From contig NZ_CP025012.1 in assembly GCF_002953715.1 (NCBI RefSeq), positions 3,736,501 to 3,800,500 on the forward strand: a stretch of DNA of 64,000 nucleotides, read 5' to 3'. Within the stretch, counting starts at the first letter, position 1; every line of letters starts with the position of its first letter. The position numbers were made by a program, and so were the translations under genes. Source of the DNA: Rhizobium leguminosarum (lineage in GTDB: Bacteria; Pseudomonadota; Alphaproteobacteria; Rhizobiales; Rhizobiaceae). Shown here in pieces: positions 35,490-44,849 of the stretch. The notes under the pieces were generated by a model that made no database searches, was not told the origin of the DNA, and saw nothing but the letters and a program-made list of their open reading frames with translations.

Positions 35490-37343
35490 ATGAAAATCAC
35501 GCTCCCGCATGCCGGGCTTCATTTGTCGGCAGCAGCACCGGCTGGGGCCGCCGACCCGGCGCTCGGCGATCTGCCGATCTGGAAGCTGCAGGATCTTTAT
35601 CCCTCCGCTACCTCCACCGCCTTCGTCGCCGATATGGAAAAGGCCGGCAAGGCCGCTATCGCCTTTGAAGAAAAGTGGAAGGGCAAACTCACTGAGGCGG
35701 CGACGAAAACCGGCGCTGAGGGCATCGGCGCGGCCCTGAAGGAATATGAGGCGCTGGACGACATCATCGGCCGCCTCGGCTCCTTTGCCGGCCTCACCTA
35801 TTTCTCCGACACCACCAGCCCGATAAACGGCAAGCTTTATGGCGACGTACAGGCCAAGATCACCGAATTTTCCGGCCATCTCCTGTTCTTCGCACTGGAA
35901 CTGAACCGCATCGACGATGCGGTGATCGACGCCTGCATGGCGAATGATCCCGCCGCCGGGCACTATCGTCCTTGGCTGCTCGACCTCAGGAAGGACAAGC
36001 CCTACCAGCTCGACGACAGGCTGGAACAGCTCTTCCTCGAGAAGTCGATGACATCGGCCGCCGCCTTCAACCGTCTCTTCGACGAAACCATGGCGGAACT
36101 TCGCTACGAAATCGATGGCGAGAAAGTGCCGCTCGAAGTGGCGCTGAACAGGCTGCAGGAAAAGGATCCTGAGGCGCGACGCAAGGCAGCCATGGCGCTC
36201 GCCGAAACCTTCAAGGCGAACATCCGCACCTTCACGCTGATCACCAACACGCTTGCCAAGGACAAGGAGATCGCCGACCGCTGGCGCGGCTTCGAGGACA
36301 TCGCCGACAGCCGCCACCTGGCAAACCGCGTCGAGCGCGAGGTCGTCGATGCGCTGGCCGCGGCCGTCCGCGAAGCCTATCCCCGTCTTTCGCATCGCTA
36401 TTACAAGATGAAGGCGAAATGGCTCGGCATGGAGCAGATGAATTTCTGGGACCGAAACGCGCCCCTTCCGGAAACCTCCAGCGCCATCATCTCCTGGCCG
36501 GAGGCGAAGGACACGGTGCTTTCGGCCTATGGCAACTTCGCTCCCGAGATGGCTGATATCGCCAGGCGCTTCTTCGACGAACACTGGATCGATGCCCCGG
36601 TCCGTCCCGGCAAGGCGCCTGGCGCCTTCGCTCATCCGACGGTTCCCTCGGCCCATCCCTATGTGCTCGTCAATTATATGGGCAAGCCGCGCGATGTGAT
36701 GACGCTCGCCCACGAACTCGGACACGGCGTGCATCAGGTTCTCGCCGGTGCGCAAGGGGCGCTGATGTGCCAGACGCCGCTGACGCTTGCCGAAACCGCT
36801 TCCGTCTTCGGCGAGATGCTGACCTTCCGCGCGCTTCTGCAAAAGACCACCGATACGCGCGAGCGCAAGGCGATGCTCGCCCAGAAGGTCGAGGACATGA
36901 TCAACACGGTCGTGCGCCAGATCGCCTTCTACGAATTCGAGCGCAAGCTCCACACCGCCCGCAAATCAGGTGAACTCACAGCTGACGACATCGGCGAACT
37001 CTGGCTCTCCGTCCAGTCGGAAAGCCTTGGGCCGGCGATCAGCATTTCCGAGGGATATGAGACCTATTGGGCCTATATCCCCCACTTCATCCACTCGCCC
37101 TTCTATGTCTACGCCTATGCCTTCGGCGATTGCCTGGTGAATTCGCTCTATGCCGTCTACCAGAAGGCCGAGAAGGGCTTCCAGGAGAAGTATTTCGAAC
37201 TGCTGAGGGCCGGCGGCACCAAACATCACTCGGAACTGCTGAAGCCTTTCGGCCTCGACGCCACCGATCCGTCGTTCTGGAGCCAGGGCCTGTCGATGAT
37301 CGAAGGGCTGATCGACGAGTTGGAAGCGTTGGATAGGGGCTGA
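35490..37343 (+). CDS. pepF: M3-family oligoendopeptidase F
   Basis: Zinc oligopeptidase of 617 residues. The active site HELGHGVHQ, with the third ligand in LAETASVFGEM, is intact. The N-terminal part (LPIWKLQDLYPSATSTAF) matches the PepF branch. It is cytoplasmic, probably degrading short peptides. A repeat-rich spacer separates it from pabB. Confidence 0.95.
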   Translation: MKITLPHAGLHLSAAAPAGAADPALGDLPIWKLQDLYPSATSTAFVADMEKAGKAAIAFEEKWKGKLTEAATKTGAEGIGAALKEYEALDDIIGRLGSFAGLTYFSDTTSPINGKLYGDVQAKITEFSGHLLFFALELNRIDDAVIDACMANDPAAGHYRPWLLDLRKDKPYQLDDRLEQLFLEKSMTSAAAFNRLFDETMAELRYEIDGEKVPLEVALNRLQEKDPEARRKAAMALAETFKANIRTFTLITNTLAKDKEIADRWRGFEDIADSRHLANRVEREVVDALAAAVREAYPRLSHRYYKMKAKWLGMEQMNFWDRNAPLPETSSAIISWPEAKDTVLSAYGNFAPEMADIARRFFDEHWIDAPVRPGKAPGAFAHPTVPSAHPYVLVNYMGKPRDVMTLAHELGHGVHQVLAGAQGALMCQTPLTLAETASVFGEMLTFRALLQKTTDTRERKAMLAQKVEDMINTVVRQIAFYEFERKLHTARKSGELTADDIGELWLSVQSESLGPAISISEGYETYWAYIPHFIHSPFYVYAYAFGDCLVNSLYAVYQKAEKGFQEKYFELLRAGGTKHHSELLKPFGLDATDPSFWSQGLSMIEGLIDELEALDRG

Positions 37344-37369
37344 GAGCCTCTTCTCCAAAGGCGGAAGGA

Positions 37370-37575
37370 CCGCAACGGGTCTCTTCTCCCCTCGGGGGTC
37401 CGAAGGATGGGTCGAGACGAGTGGCTCGACCCTGGGTGCCGGCAGGCGGATGAGGGGGCGACACGGCAGAACCTGTCCTTCGCATGTGCTCAGGACGTCA
37501 CTCCGCTTCGCGCCCCCATCTGCCCTTCGGGCATCTTCTCCCCCGTGGGGAGAAGCGGGAAAATGCCTCACGCTC
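37370..37575. repeat. Intergenic repeat-like sequence between pepF and pabB
   Basis: Contains CTTCTCCCCTCGGGGGTCCG, GGCGGATGAGGGGGCGACAC and CCCTTCGGGCATCTTCTCC, with short inverted arms such as TCTCCCC ... GGGGAGA. The string resembles a dispersed rhizobial intergenic repeat (CCGGCACCTTCTCCCC type) that I have seen often in this clade. There is no coding signal. Confidence 0.45.
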
Positions 37576-37623
37576 CCAATCAGATTTTGAGCAATGAGGG
37601 GCAGAACAAATTGAAAGCGGCGC

Positions 37624-38781
37624 GTGGCTGACCAACCCTACATTCTCTTCCGCGACGACACGACCGGACAGGTGATGCTTTTCGCCGAGCCGGCGGAGAT
37701 CATCCTTGCCAGGACACGCGCCGAGTTCTTTGCAGGCCTTGCCCGGATGGAGCGTGCCAAGACCGCAGGCAAATGGCTTGCCGGCTACATGGCCTATGAG
37801 GCCGGATACCTCTTCGAAGAAAAACTCGCTCCCTTCGCCGGGGAGCATCGCGAAACCCCGCTGCTCTGTTTCGGTGTCTTCAACGCTCCGCAGCCGGCTG
37901 CGCATCCGCTTGCCCAGCCAAAACAGCGCCCCGAAAACGAGGAGTTCCTCACCGCTCCGAAAGCCGCCTGGGATTTCCCTATATATAAGGAGCGCTTCGA
38001 CCGCCTCCATGAGCACCTGCGGCTTGGCGACGCCTATCAGGCGAATCTCACCATGCCGGTCGAGGCCCGCTGGAACGGTGATCCCCGTGCCGCCTTCTGG
38101 TCGCTGATCGAACGCCAGCCGGTCAAATACGGCGCGCTGGTCGATCTCGGCGGTCCGGTCATCCTTTCACGGTCGCCCGAACTTTTCTTCCGCACCGATG
38201 AAGAGGGCTGGATCGAGACCCATCCGATGAAAGGCACGGCAAAACGCGGCACGACTGCCGCCGAGGATGCCGAAATTATCGAGGCGATGCGCCGCGATAT
38301 CAAGACGCAAGCAGAAAACCGCATGATCGTCGATCTCCTGCGCAACGATATCTCCCGCATCACCGAGGTCGGCACGCTTGACGTCCCGAAGCTCTTCGAC
38401 ATCGAGACCTATCCGACCGTCCACCAGATGGTGAGCCATGTCCAGGCAAGGCTCCGCCCCGATCTTTCGATCGGCGACATCTTCTCCGCGCTCTTCCCCT
38501 GCGGTTCGATCACCGGCGCGCCGAAGATGCGGGCAATGGAAATTCTCCATGCGCTCGAGGATGTCCCGCGCGACGCCTATTGCGGCGCGATCGGCATGAT
38601 CTCGCCCACCGGCGCCATGCGTTTTTCCGTCGCCATCCGCACCATCACGCTTTTTGAGGGCGGCAGGGCCGTCTTCAATGTCGGCGGCGGCATCGTCTTC
38701 GATTCGACTGCCGAGGCCGAATATGAGGAATGCCTGCTCAAGGCCCGCTTCGCCGTCGGCGACCAGTGGATTGCGCGATGA
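37624..38781 (+). CDS. pabB: Aminodeoxychorismate synthase component I
   Basis: Converts chorismate plus ammonia to 4-amino-4-deoxychorismate for folate. The protein is 385 residues with a GTG start. The chorismate-binding fold is clear: HPMKGTAKRGTTAAED, DLLRNDISRI, FPCGSITGAPKMRAMEIL and VGGGIVFDSTAEAEYEE. It is translationally coupled to pabC by ATGA. Amidotransferase PabA is not in the window. Confidence 0.95.
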   Translation: MADQPYILFRDDTTGQVMLFAEPAEIILARTRAEFFAGLARMERAKTAGKWLAGYMAYEAGYLFEEKLAPFAGEHRETPLLCFGVFNAPQPAAHPLAQPKQRPENEEFLTAPKAAWDFPIYKERFDRLHEHLRLGDAYQANLTMPVEARWNGDPRAAFWSLIERQPVKYGALVDLGGPVILSRSPELFFRTDEEGWIETHPMKGTAKRGTTAAEDAEIIEAMRRDIKTQAENRMIVDLLRNDISRITEVGTLDVPKLFDIETYPTVHQMVSHVQARLRPDLSIGDIFSALFPCGSITGAPKMRAMEILHALEDVPRDAYCGAIGMISPTGAMRFSVAIRTITLFEGGRAVFNVGGGIVFDSTAEAEYEECLLKARFAVGDQWIAR

Positions 38782-39407
38782 GCGATTTTTCGCTGATCGA
38801 GACGCTGCGCTGGCAGCCCGGCGAGGGCTTCATCCGCCTGCGGCTGCATCTCGCCCGGCTTTCCCGCTCCGCCCGTCGCCTTGGCTTCCCACAGCCGGTC
38901 GAGGCGGCGGCCAAGCTCGACGAGGCCGTTGCAGGTGCTGCCGGTCCGCTGCGCATTCGCCTGACCTTCAATGCACAAGGCCGGATCGAGGTGACGAGCG
39001 CCGCCTTCGTGCCGCTGGCGCCCGATACTAGCTGGATCGCCCGCCTCGCCGAAACCCGTCTGAATTCCGCCGACAAACTGTTGCGCGTCAAGACCACGCG
39101 CCGCGCCGTCTACGAGGCCGCGCGCGCCGAATATAGGCCTGATGAGGCCGATGAAGTCATCCTTTTGAACGAACACGGCGAAGTCTGCGAGGGCACCATC
39201 ACCTCGATCTTCCTGGACGACGGAACCGGTATCCTGCGCACCCCGCCCATCTCCTGCGGCCTGCTTGCCGGTGTGCTGCGCACTGAGCTCATCTGCCGGC
39301 GCCAGGCCCGCGTCGGCCGCCTCACGCTTGCCGATCTCGATGCCGGCACGCTTTATATTGGCAACTCGCTGCGCGGCCTGATCCGCGCAAATCTCGTCAG
39401 GAGCTGA
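38778..39407 (+). CDS. pabC: Aminodeoxychorismate lyase (class IV aminotransferase fold)
   Basis: Makes 4-aminobenzoate and pyruvate from aminodeoxychorismate. The protein is 209 residues, shorter than many PabC proteins. The PLP lysine lies in LLRVKTTRRAVYE, and DEVILLNEHGEVCEGTITSI is the fold-type IV signature. The start at 38778 lies in the pabB stop. The YciI gene follows within 3 bases. Confidence 0.93.
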   Translation: MSDFSLIETLRWQPGEGFIRLRLHLARLSRSARRLGFPQPVEAAAKLDEAVAGAAGPLRIRLTFNAQGRIEVTSAAFVPLAPDTSWIARLAETRLNSADKLLRVKTTRRAVYEAARAEYRPDEADEVILLNEHGEVCEGTITSIFLDDGTGILRTPPISCGLLAGVLRTELICRRQARVGRLTLADLDAGTLYIGNSLRGLIRANLVRS

Positions 39408-39409
39408 CC

Positions 39410-39694
39410 ATGTTCATTCTCTCCCTCACCTATGTAAAACCCAACGATGAAGCCGACAGGCACATGGAGCCGCACATGGCCTGGGTGAAGGAGGGTTATG
39501 CGAAAGGCTGGTTTCTCGCTTCCGGCCGCAAGGTACCGCGCACCGGCGGCGTCATCCTCGCAATCGGCGATCGCGCTGCGATCGAGGCCTATGTCACCGC
39601 CGATCCCTTCACCATCCACGGCGTCGCCGAATATGAAATCACCGAGCTTGCCGTAACGACGGCGGTCGAAGGACTGGAAATCCTGAGGCGCTGA
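39410..39694 (+). CDS. YciI-family protein
   Basis: Dimeric ferredoxin-like protein of 94 residues. The His and Asp of the putative catalytic pair lie near HMEPHMAWV and VTADPFTIHGV. GWFLASGRKVPRTGGVIL is the family core. It sits directly after pabC and may be part of that operon. Function unknown in detail. Confidence 0.88.
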   Translation: MFILSLTYVKPNDEADRHMEPHMAWVKEGYAKGWFLASGRKVPRTGGVILAIGDRAAIEAYVTADPFTIHGVAEYEITELAVTTAVEGLEILRR

Positions 39695-39711
39695 ATTGAC
39701 AGGAGCCGACC

Positions 39712-40077
39712 GTGAATGATCTCGCAGACCATCTCAAAGAGCTCGAGGAAAAACTCTTCGACCCGTCGGTTCGCGCTTCGCGGGAGATGCTGACTGCACT
39801 GCTCTCTCACGATTTCCGGGAAATCGGCAGTTCCGGACGGCTCTATACCTTCGACATGATCTTGCCTGCTCTTTTGGCCGAGCATCGGACGGGAACGTCA
39901 CGCGGCGAGCATTTCGAAACCCAACGACTTGCCGAGCACATCGCGCTCGTCACCTATCGCGCCATTTACACGGAGGCCGACGGAAGCGAAAGACGAACGC
40001 TGCGTAGCTCCATCTGGCAGCTGGAAGAGGATGGGCACTGGCGCATGCTCTTCCACCAGGGCACCGTCATCAGTTAA
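39712..40077 (+). CDS. DUF4440/NTF2-like protein
   Basis: Protein of 121 residues with a cone-shaped NTF2-like fold, inferred from LLSHDFREIGSSGRLYTF, ALVTYRAIYTEADGSERRTL and WRMLFHQGTVI. It has a GTG start with AGGAG six bases upstream. It is last gene of the pabBC-yciI group. No catalytic function is assigned. Confidence 0.82.
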   Translation: MNDLADHLKELEEKLFDPSVRASREMLTALLSHDFREIGSSGRLYTFDMILPALLAEHRTGTSRGEHFETQRLAEHIALVTYRAIYTEADGSERRTLRSSIWQLEEDGHWRMLFHQGTVIS

Positions 40078-40272
40078 ACCAAGCCATGCTCGCTGCCTAT
40101 CCCCGGACGGCTTGGCCGGCCTCTGTCGCCGCTCGATATTTGGCCTTTCCCCCTCAATGCTCTTTATTGTGACGTCGTTTTATGGTTAGAGCCGGTCACC
40201 TCGCACTCTCTGCGGCAATTTCAAAACAATTCTCGGGCTGAACGCCTTCGTCCCCTTCCAAAGGAGAAAAGA

Positions 40273-41724
40273 ATGACGGAACAGAATTATCCGGTATATG
40301 CCGAAATTACCGGTCCGATCGTGATGATCGGCTTTGGCTCCATCGGCCGCGGCACACTGCCCCTGATCGAGCGCCATTTCAAATTCGACAAGAGCCGGAT
40401 GGTCGTCATCGACCCGCGCGAAGAGCCTTCCGACATGGAGATCCTGAAGAAGCACGGCGTTCGCCACATCAAGGAATATGTCACCAAGGACAACTATAAG
40501 GAACTGCTGAAGCCGCTGCTGACGGAAGGCGAAGGCCAGGGCTTCTGTGTCAACCTCTCGGTCGACACGTCCTCGCTCGACATCATCAAGCTCTGCCGCA
40601 AACTCGACGTTCCCTATGTCGACACCGTCGTCGAACCCTGGCTCGGCTTCTATTTCGACAAGGGCATGAGCAATGCCGACCGCACCAACTATGCGCTGCG
40701 CGAAACTATGCGCAAGGAAAAGGCGAAGAATCCGGGCGGCGCCACCGCCGTCTCCACCTGCGGCGCCAATCCGGGCATGGTCTCCTGGTTCGTCAAGCAG
40801 GCGCTCGTCAACCTTGCCAACGATACCGGCCTCAAATTCGAGGAACCGGACCAGCATGATCGCGAAGGCTGGGCAAAGCTGATGAAGAAGCTCGGTGTCA
40901 AGGGCGTCCACATCGCCGAGCGCGACACCCAGCGCACCAAGCATCCGAAGCCGCTCAACGTCTTCTGGAACACCTGGTCCGTCGAAGGCTTCATTTCTGA
41001 GGGCCTGCAGCCGGCCGAACTCGGCTGGGGCACGCATGAACAATGGATGCCGAAGAACGCCAAGAAGCACAAGAAGGGCAACAAGGCAGCAATCTACCTG
41101 GAACAGCCGGGCGCCAACACCCGCGTGCGGACCTGGTGCCCGACGCCCGGCCCGCAATATGGCTTCCTCGTCACCCACAATGAGTCGATCTCGATCGCCG
41201 ACTTTTTCACGGTCCGCGACAAGGACGGCGAAGTGACCTTCCGCCCGACCTGCCACTATGCCTACCATCCGGCCAACGACGCCGTGCTCTCGCTGCATGA
41301 GATGTTCGGCAATGGCGGCACGCCGCAACCGGTCCACCACGTTCTCGATGAGGACGAGCTGGAGGACGGCATCGACGAACTCGGCGTCCTGCTCTACGGC
41401 CATGAGAAGAATGCCTACTGGTATGGCTCGCGCCTGTCGCTGGAAGAAACCCGCCGCATCGCGCCCTACCAGAACGCCACCGGCCTGCAGGTCACATCAG
41501 CCGTCCTCGCCGGCATGGTCTGGGCGCTGGAAAACCCGAATGCCGGCATCGTCGAAGCCGACGAGATCGATTACAAGCGCTGCCTCGAAGTGCAGATGCC
41601 GTATCTCGGCCCGGTCGAGGGCCACTACACCGACTGGACCCCGCTCGACGGCCGTCCGGGCCTCTTCCCCGAGGATATCGACACCAAGGATCCGTGGCAG
41701 TTCAGGAACATTCTCGTTCGCTGA
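40273..41724 (+). CDS. hss: Homospermidine synthase
   Basis: NAD-dependent enzyme that condenses two putrescines (or putrescine with spermidine) to sym-homospermidine, the main rhizobial polyamine. It is 483 residues. The Rossmann motif MIGFGSIGRGTLPLIERHF, VPYVDTVVEPWLGF and the STCGANPGMVSWFVKQAL region are typical. A strong terminator follows at 41746-41773. Confidence 0.97.
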   Translation: MTEQNYPVYAEITGPIVMIGFGSIGRGTLPLIERHFKFDKSRMVVIDPREEPSDMEILKKHGVRHIKEYVTKDNYKELLKPLLTEGEGQGFCVNLSVDTSSLDIIKLCRKLDVPYVDTVVEPWLGFYFDKGMSNADRTNYALRETMRKEKAKNPGGATAVSTCGANPGMVSWFVKQALVNLANDTGLKFEEPDQHDREGWAKLMKKLGVKGVHIAERDTQRTKHPKPLNVFWNTWSVEGFISEGLQPAELGWGTHEQWMPKNAKKHKKGNKAAIYLEQPGANTRVRTWCPTPGPQYGFLVTHNESISIADFFTVRDKDGEVTFRPTCHYAYHPANDAVLSLHEMFGNGGTPQPVHHVLDEDELEDGIDELGVLLYGHEKNAYWYGSRLSLEETRRIAPYQNATGLQVTSAVLAGMVWALENPNAGIVEADEIDYKRCLEVQMPYLGPVEGHYTDWTPLDGRPGLFPEDIDTKDPWQFRNILVR

Positions 41725-41745
41725 GATCGCCTGTACAACTTCGAC

Positions 41746-41773
41746 AATGCCCGCCGCAAGGCGGGCATTTTTG
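41746..41773 (+). terminator. Rho-independent terminator after homospermidine synthase
   Basis: AATGCCCGCC-GCAA-GGCGGGCATT followed by TTTG. It lies 22 bases past the stop. Confidence 0.9.
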
Positions 41774-41895
41774 TAACGCCGGCTGTCTAAATGCCGCCCA
41801 CTGCCCTTCCAAGGCTTGCCTTCATGCCGGGCGCGCGCCATGTTTTGCCCGAACTTGGCGGGTGTCCGCCGCGCCGATTCGCCGGGAGAAGACTT

Positions 41896-42264
41896 ATGAA
41901 AATCAGAACTGGTCTCGTTCTTGTCGGTGCAGCGGCCGCTCTTGCCGCCTGCGTTTCATCAGAGCCGCGCCGCCTGCCGGTTGCAGCCGCGCCCACTGCC
42001 ACCGGCGTCGAAGGCAACTGGAGCGATCCGAACGGCATCGTTTCCACCTTCCAGGGCGGTACTTTCACCACCCGCACGACCGACAGCAACCAGCTTCTTG
42101 CCTCGGGCACCTATATCAATACCTCACCGACCCTGGTGGAGATCAACATGACCTCGCTGGTGCGCAAGACCCAGTCCAAGGTCAATTGCGCCCTCGTCAA
42201 CCCGAGCCAGCTCAATTGCACCTCCGATTCCGGCGCACAGTTCACGCTTTCACGCCGCGGCTGA
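41896..42264 (+). CDS. Omp10-type outer-membrane lipoprotein
   Basis: Lipoprotein of 122 residues. The signal peptide ends with the lipobox LAAC (Cys19), and the mature part (GNWSDPNGIVSTFQGGTFTT, LLASGTYINTSPTLVEINM) resembles Brucella Omp10 and protease-inhibitor-like lipocalin folds. Two later Cys residues may pair. The start at 41896 follows GGGAGAAG. Confidence 0.88.
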   Translation: MKIRTGLVLVGAAAALAACVSSEPRRLPVAAAPTATGVEGNWSDPNGIVSTFQGGTFTTRTTDSNQLLASGTYINTSPTLVEINMTSLVRKTQSKVNCALVNPSQLNCTSDSGAQFTLSRRG

Positions 42265-42291
42265 AAGATGAGGCGATAGGCTAGGCACACC

Positions 42292-42612
42292 ATGCGAGCC
42301 TTCGCCCCTTATCTCATTTTGCTGCTCGCAATGCCGCTTGCGGCAGTTGCGGTCGTTTTGCCGGTCAACGTCTATCGTGCCCAGGGCATCGCCGCCCCCG
42401 ATTGCGACGGGCCGCTGCAGGTGCTGATCTTCGCCGTGCCGGCAATTCTGATCTATGGTGCAGGCGCGCTCCTTGCCTATCGGGCCGGCCGGCGCTTTCA
42501 TCGCCTCGCTTCCCTTCTCTGCTTGATCATCGCGCTCGCCATGGTCCCGAATATTGCAGAGGCCGTGCACGAACTCTATCGATACGCCGCCGACGGCGAA
42601 TGCCAGGGATAA
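42292..42612 (+). CDS. Small membrane protein of unknown function
   Basis: Protein of 106 residues with three hydrophobic segments (about 5-28, 45-65 and 72-92). No recognised domain. Cys38 and Cys104 could pair. It follows the Omp10-like gene by 27 bases and may share its promoter. Confidence 0.65.
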   Translation: MRAFAPYLILLLAMPLAAVAVVLPVNVYRAQGIAAPDCDGPLQVLIFAVPAILIYGAGALLAYRAGRRFHRLASLLCLIIALAMVPNIAEAVHELYRYAADGECQG

Positions 42613-42786
42613 GCAACCCGGCTTTTTTGCCCTGCCCCCTTGGAAAGCGCCCCGCCCGGCCCAGCTTTCTCTTGCGGTCGTGCATCGTCTGATGGAACAT
42701 CCGCAGGCCGGGAAACCGCCCCGGCATACGATGAAAAAGATCGGCGAGGATCAGGGGGATCTTTCGCCTCAATCAGGAGAACAGGG

Positions 42787-44724
42787 ATGACGAAGTCTTT
42801 CAGCTTCGGTCTTTTGACCGCGTCCATGCTGGCGCTGAGCGCGGGCGCCGCCTTTGCGGATTACGAACTCAATATTCTTCATATCAACGATTTCCATTCA
42901 CGCATCGAATCGATCAATAAGTTCGACTCCACCTGCTCGGCAGAGGAGGAAGGCAAGAAGGAATGCTTCGGCGGTGCCGCCCGTCTGAAGACCGCGATCG
43001 ACCAGCGCCGTCAGGCGCTATCGGGCAAGAACGTCCTCCTCCTCAATGCCGGCGACAATTTCCAGGGCTCGCTCTTCTACACGACCTACAAGGGAGCAGC
43101 CGAAGCCGAATTCCTGAACCTGATGAAGTTCGACGCCATGACCGTCGGCAACCATGAATTCGACGACAGCGAAGACGGGCTTGCGACCTTCCTCGACAAG
43201 GTGCAGTTCCCTGTCGTGACGGCGAATGTCAAGGCGACAGCCGCCTCCAAGCTCGGCGACCGCATCAAGCCCTCGCTGGTGCTCGATGTCGGCGGCCAGA
43301 AGATCGGCATCGTCGGCGCCGTCACCAATGATACGGCAGAGCTTTCCTCCCCCGGCCCGAACGTCACGATCGCCGATGACGTCCAGAGCATTACTTCAGC
43401 CGTTCAGGATCTGAAGGGTCAGGGCGTCAACAAGATCATCGCGCTGACCCATGTCGGTTATCCCCGCGATCTTGCCCTGATCGCCAAGATCCCGGATGTC
43501 GATATCGTCGTCGGCGGCCATTCCCACAGCCTGCTCTCCAACACTGACTCGAAGGCTGAAGGTCCATACCCGACGATGGTCGACAATCCCGGCGGCTACA
43601 AGGTGCCGGTCGTCCAGGCTGCCTCCTACAGCAAGTATCTCGGCGACCTCGTCGTCAATTTCGACGATAGTGGCGTCGTCAAGGATGCCAAGGGCGATCC
43701 GATCCTGATCGATTCCACCTTTGCGCCCGATCCTGCCGTCGTCGCCCGCATTGCCGAACTGGCAAAGCCGATCGAGGAACTGCGCAAGAAGGTGATCGGC
43801 TCTTCCGAAAGCCCGATTGAAGGCGATCGCAAGGTCTGCCGCGTCAAGGAATGCTCGATGGGCAATCTGGTGGCCGACGCCATGCTCGATCGTACCAAGA
43901 ATCAGGGCGTCACCATCGCCGTTCAGAACGGCGGCGGCCTACGCGCTTCGATCGATGGCGGCGAGATCACCCAGGGCGAGGTCATCACCGTCCTGCCGTT
44001 CCAGAACACGCTCGCCACGTTTGAGCTGACCGGCGCAAATGTCGTCAAGGCGCTCGAAAACGGCGTCAGCCAGATCGACCAGGGCGCCGGCCGTTTCCCC
44101 CAGGTCGCCGGCCTGAAATTCTCCTTCGACCAGTCGAAGCCCGTCGGCAGCCGTGTCAGCGATGTTCAGGTGAAGGACGGCGACAATTTCGCTCCGATCG
44201 ATCCGGCCAAGACCTACAAGGTCGCCACCAACAACTTCATGCGGGCCGGCGGCGACGGCTATGCGATCTTCAAGGAAGGCCAGAACGCCTATGATTTCGG
44301 CCCGGATCTTGCCGATGTGACCGCCGAATACGTCGCTGCGCATTCGCCTTACAAGCCATACACGGATGGCCGCGTCACGGAATTTGCGCAGGCAGCGCCC
44401 GCTCCCTCCGCTTCCGAGCCGGCGCCTGCCGCACCGGCTGCTCCGGCCCCCGCTACCGAACCCGCACCGGCTGCACCCGCACCTGCTGCCCCGGCGCCAG
44501 CAGCACCGGCTCCAGCACCCGCGCCCACCGCGGAACCGGCAGCCTCCGCACCTGCCGCAACGACGCCTTCCACCCACGTCATCGCCGCGGGCGACACCTT
44601 CTGGGATCTCGCCGTCACCTTCTATGGCGACGGCACGCTGTGGCGGAAGCTTTCGGATGCCAATGGCAAGCCGAACCCGCGGCACCTGACGGTCGGCAAG
44701 GAGATCGAGGTACCCGCCAAGTAA
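42787..44724 (+). CDS. Periplasmic 5'-nucleotidase with LysM domain
   Basis: Enzyme of 645 residues that hydrolyses nucleotides and related phosphoesters. It has a signal peptide, metallophosphatase motifs (LHINDFHSR, NAGDNFQGSLF, TVGNHEFDD, VGGHSH), then the 5'-nucleotidase C-terminal domain (AVQNGGGLRASIDGGEI, TNNFMRAGGDGY). A Pro/Ala/Glu linker of about 55 residues and a C-terminal LysM (HVIAAGDTFWDLAVTFYGDG) follow. The LysM should anchor the enzyme to peptidoglycan. The start at 42787 begins the signal peptide. Confidence 0.94.
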   Translation: MTKSFSFGLLTASMLALSAGAAFADYELNILHINDFHSRIESINKFDSTCSAEEEGKKECFGGAARLKTAIDQRRQALSGKNVLLLNAGDNFQGSLFYTTYKGAAEAEFLNLMKFDAMTVGNHEFDDSEDGLATFLDKVQFPVVTANVKATAASKLGDRIKPSLVLDVGGQKIGIVGAVTNDTAELSSPGPNVTIADDVQSITSAVQDLKGQGVNKIIALTHVGYPRDLALIAKIPDVDIVVGGHSHSLLSNTDSKAEGPYPTMVDNPGGYKVPVVQAASYSKYLGDLVVNFDDSGVVKDAKGDPILIDSTFAPDPAVVARIAELAKPIEELRKKVIGSSESPIEGDRKVCRVKECSMGNLVADAMLDRTKNQGVTIAVQNGGGLRASIDGGEITQGEVITVLPFQNTLATFELTGANVVKALENGVSQIDQGAGRFPQVAGLKFSFDQSKPVGSRVSDVQVKDGDNFAPIDPAKTYKVATNNFMRAGGDGYAIFKEGQNAYDFGPDLADVTAEYVAAHSPYKPYTDGRVTEFAQAAPAPSASEPAPAAPAAPAPATEPAPAAPAPAAPAPAAPAPAPAPTAEPAASAPAATTPSTHVIAAGDTFWDLAVTFYGDGTLWRKLSDANGKPNPRHLTVGKEIEVPAK

Positions 44725-44747
44725 GACGATTTGTCCCGATGCCACTG

Positions 44748-44779
44748 GCCGGTCCGGGGTTTCCCGGGCCGGCTTTTGT
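44748..44779 (+). terminator. Rho-independent terminator after the 5'-nucleotidase
   Basis: GCCGGTCCGGG-GTTT-CCCGGGCCGGC with one G:U pair, followed by TTTTGTT. Confidence 0.8.
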
Positions 44780-44849
44780 TTCTATAGGGTGAACCACGAT
44801 CTCGAGGCTGCGTATGAGCCGAAGAGACAGAAAGAGCTTTGGGGCCAGA

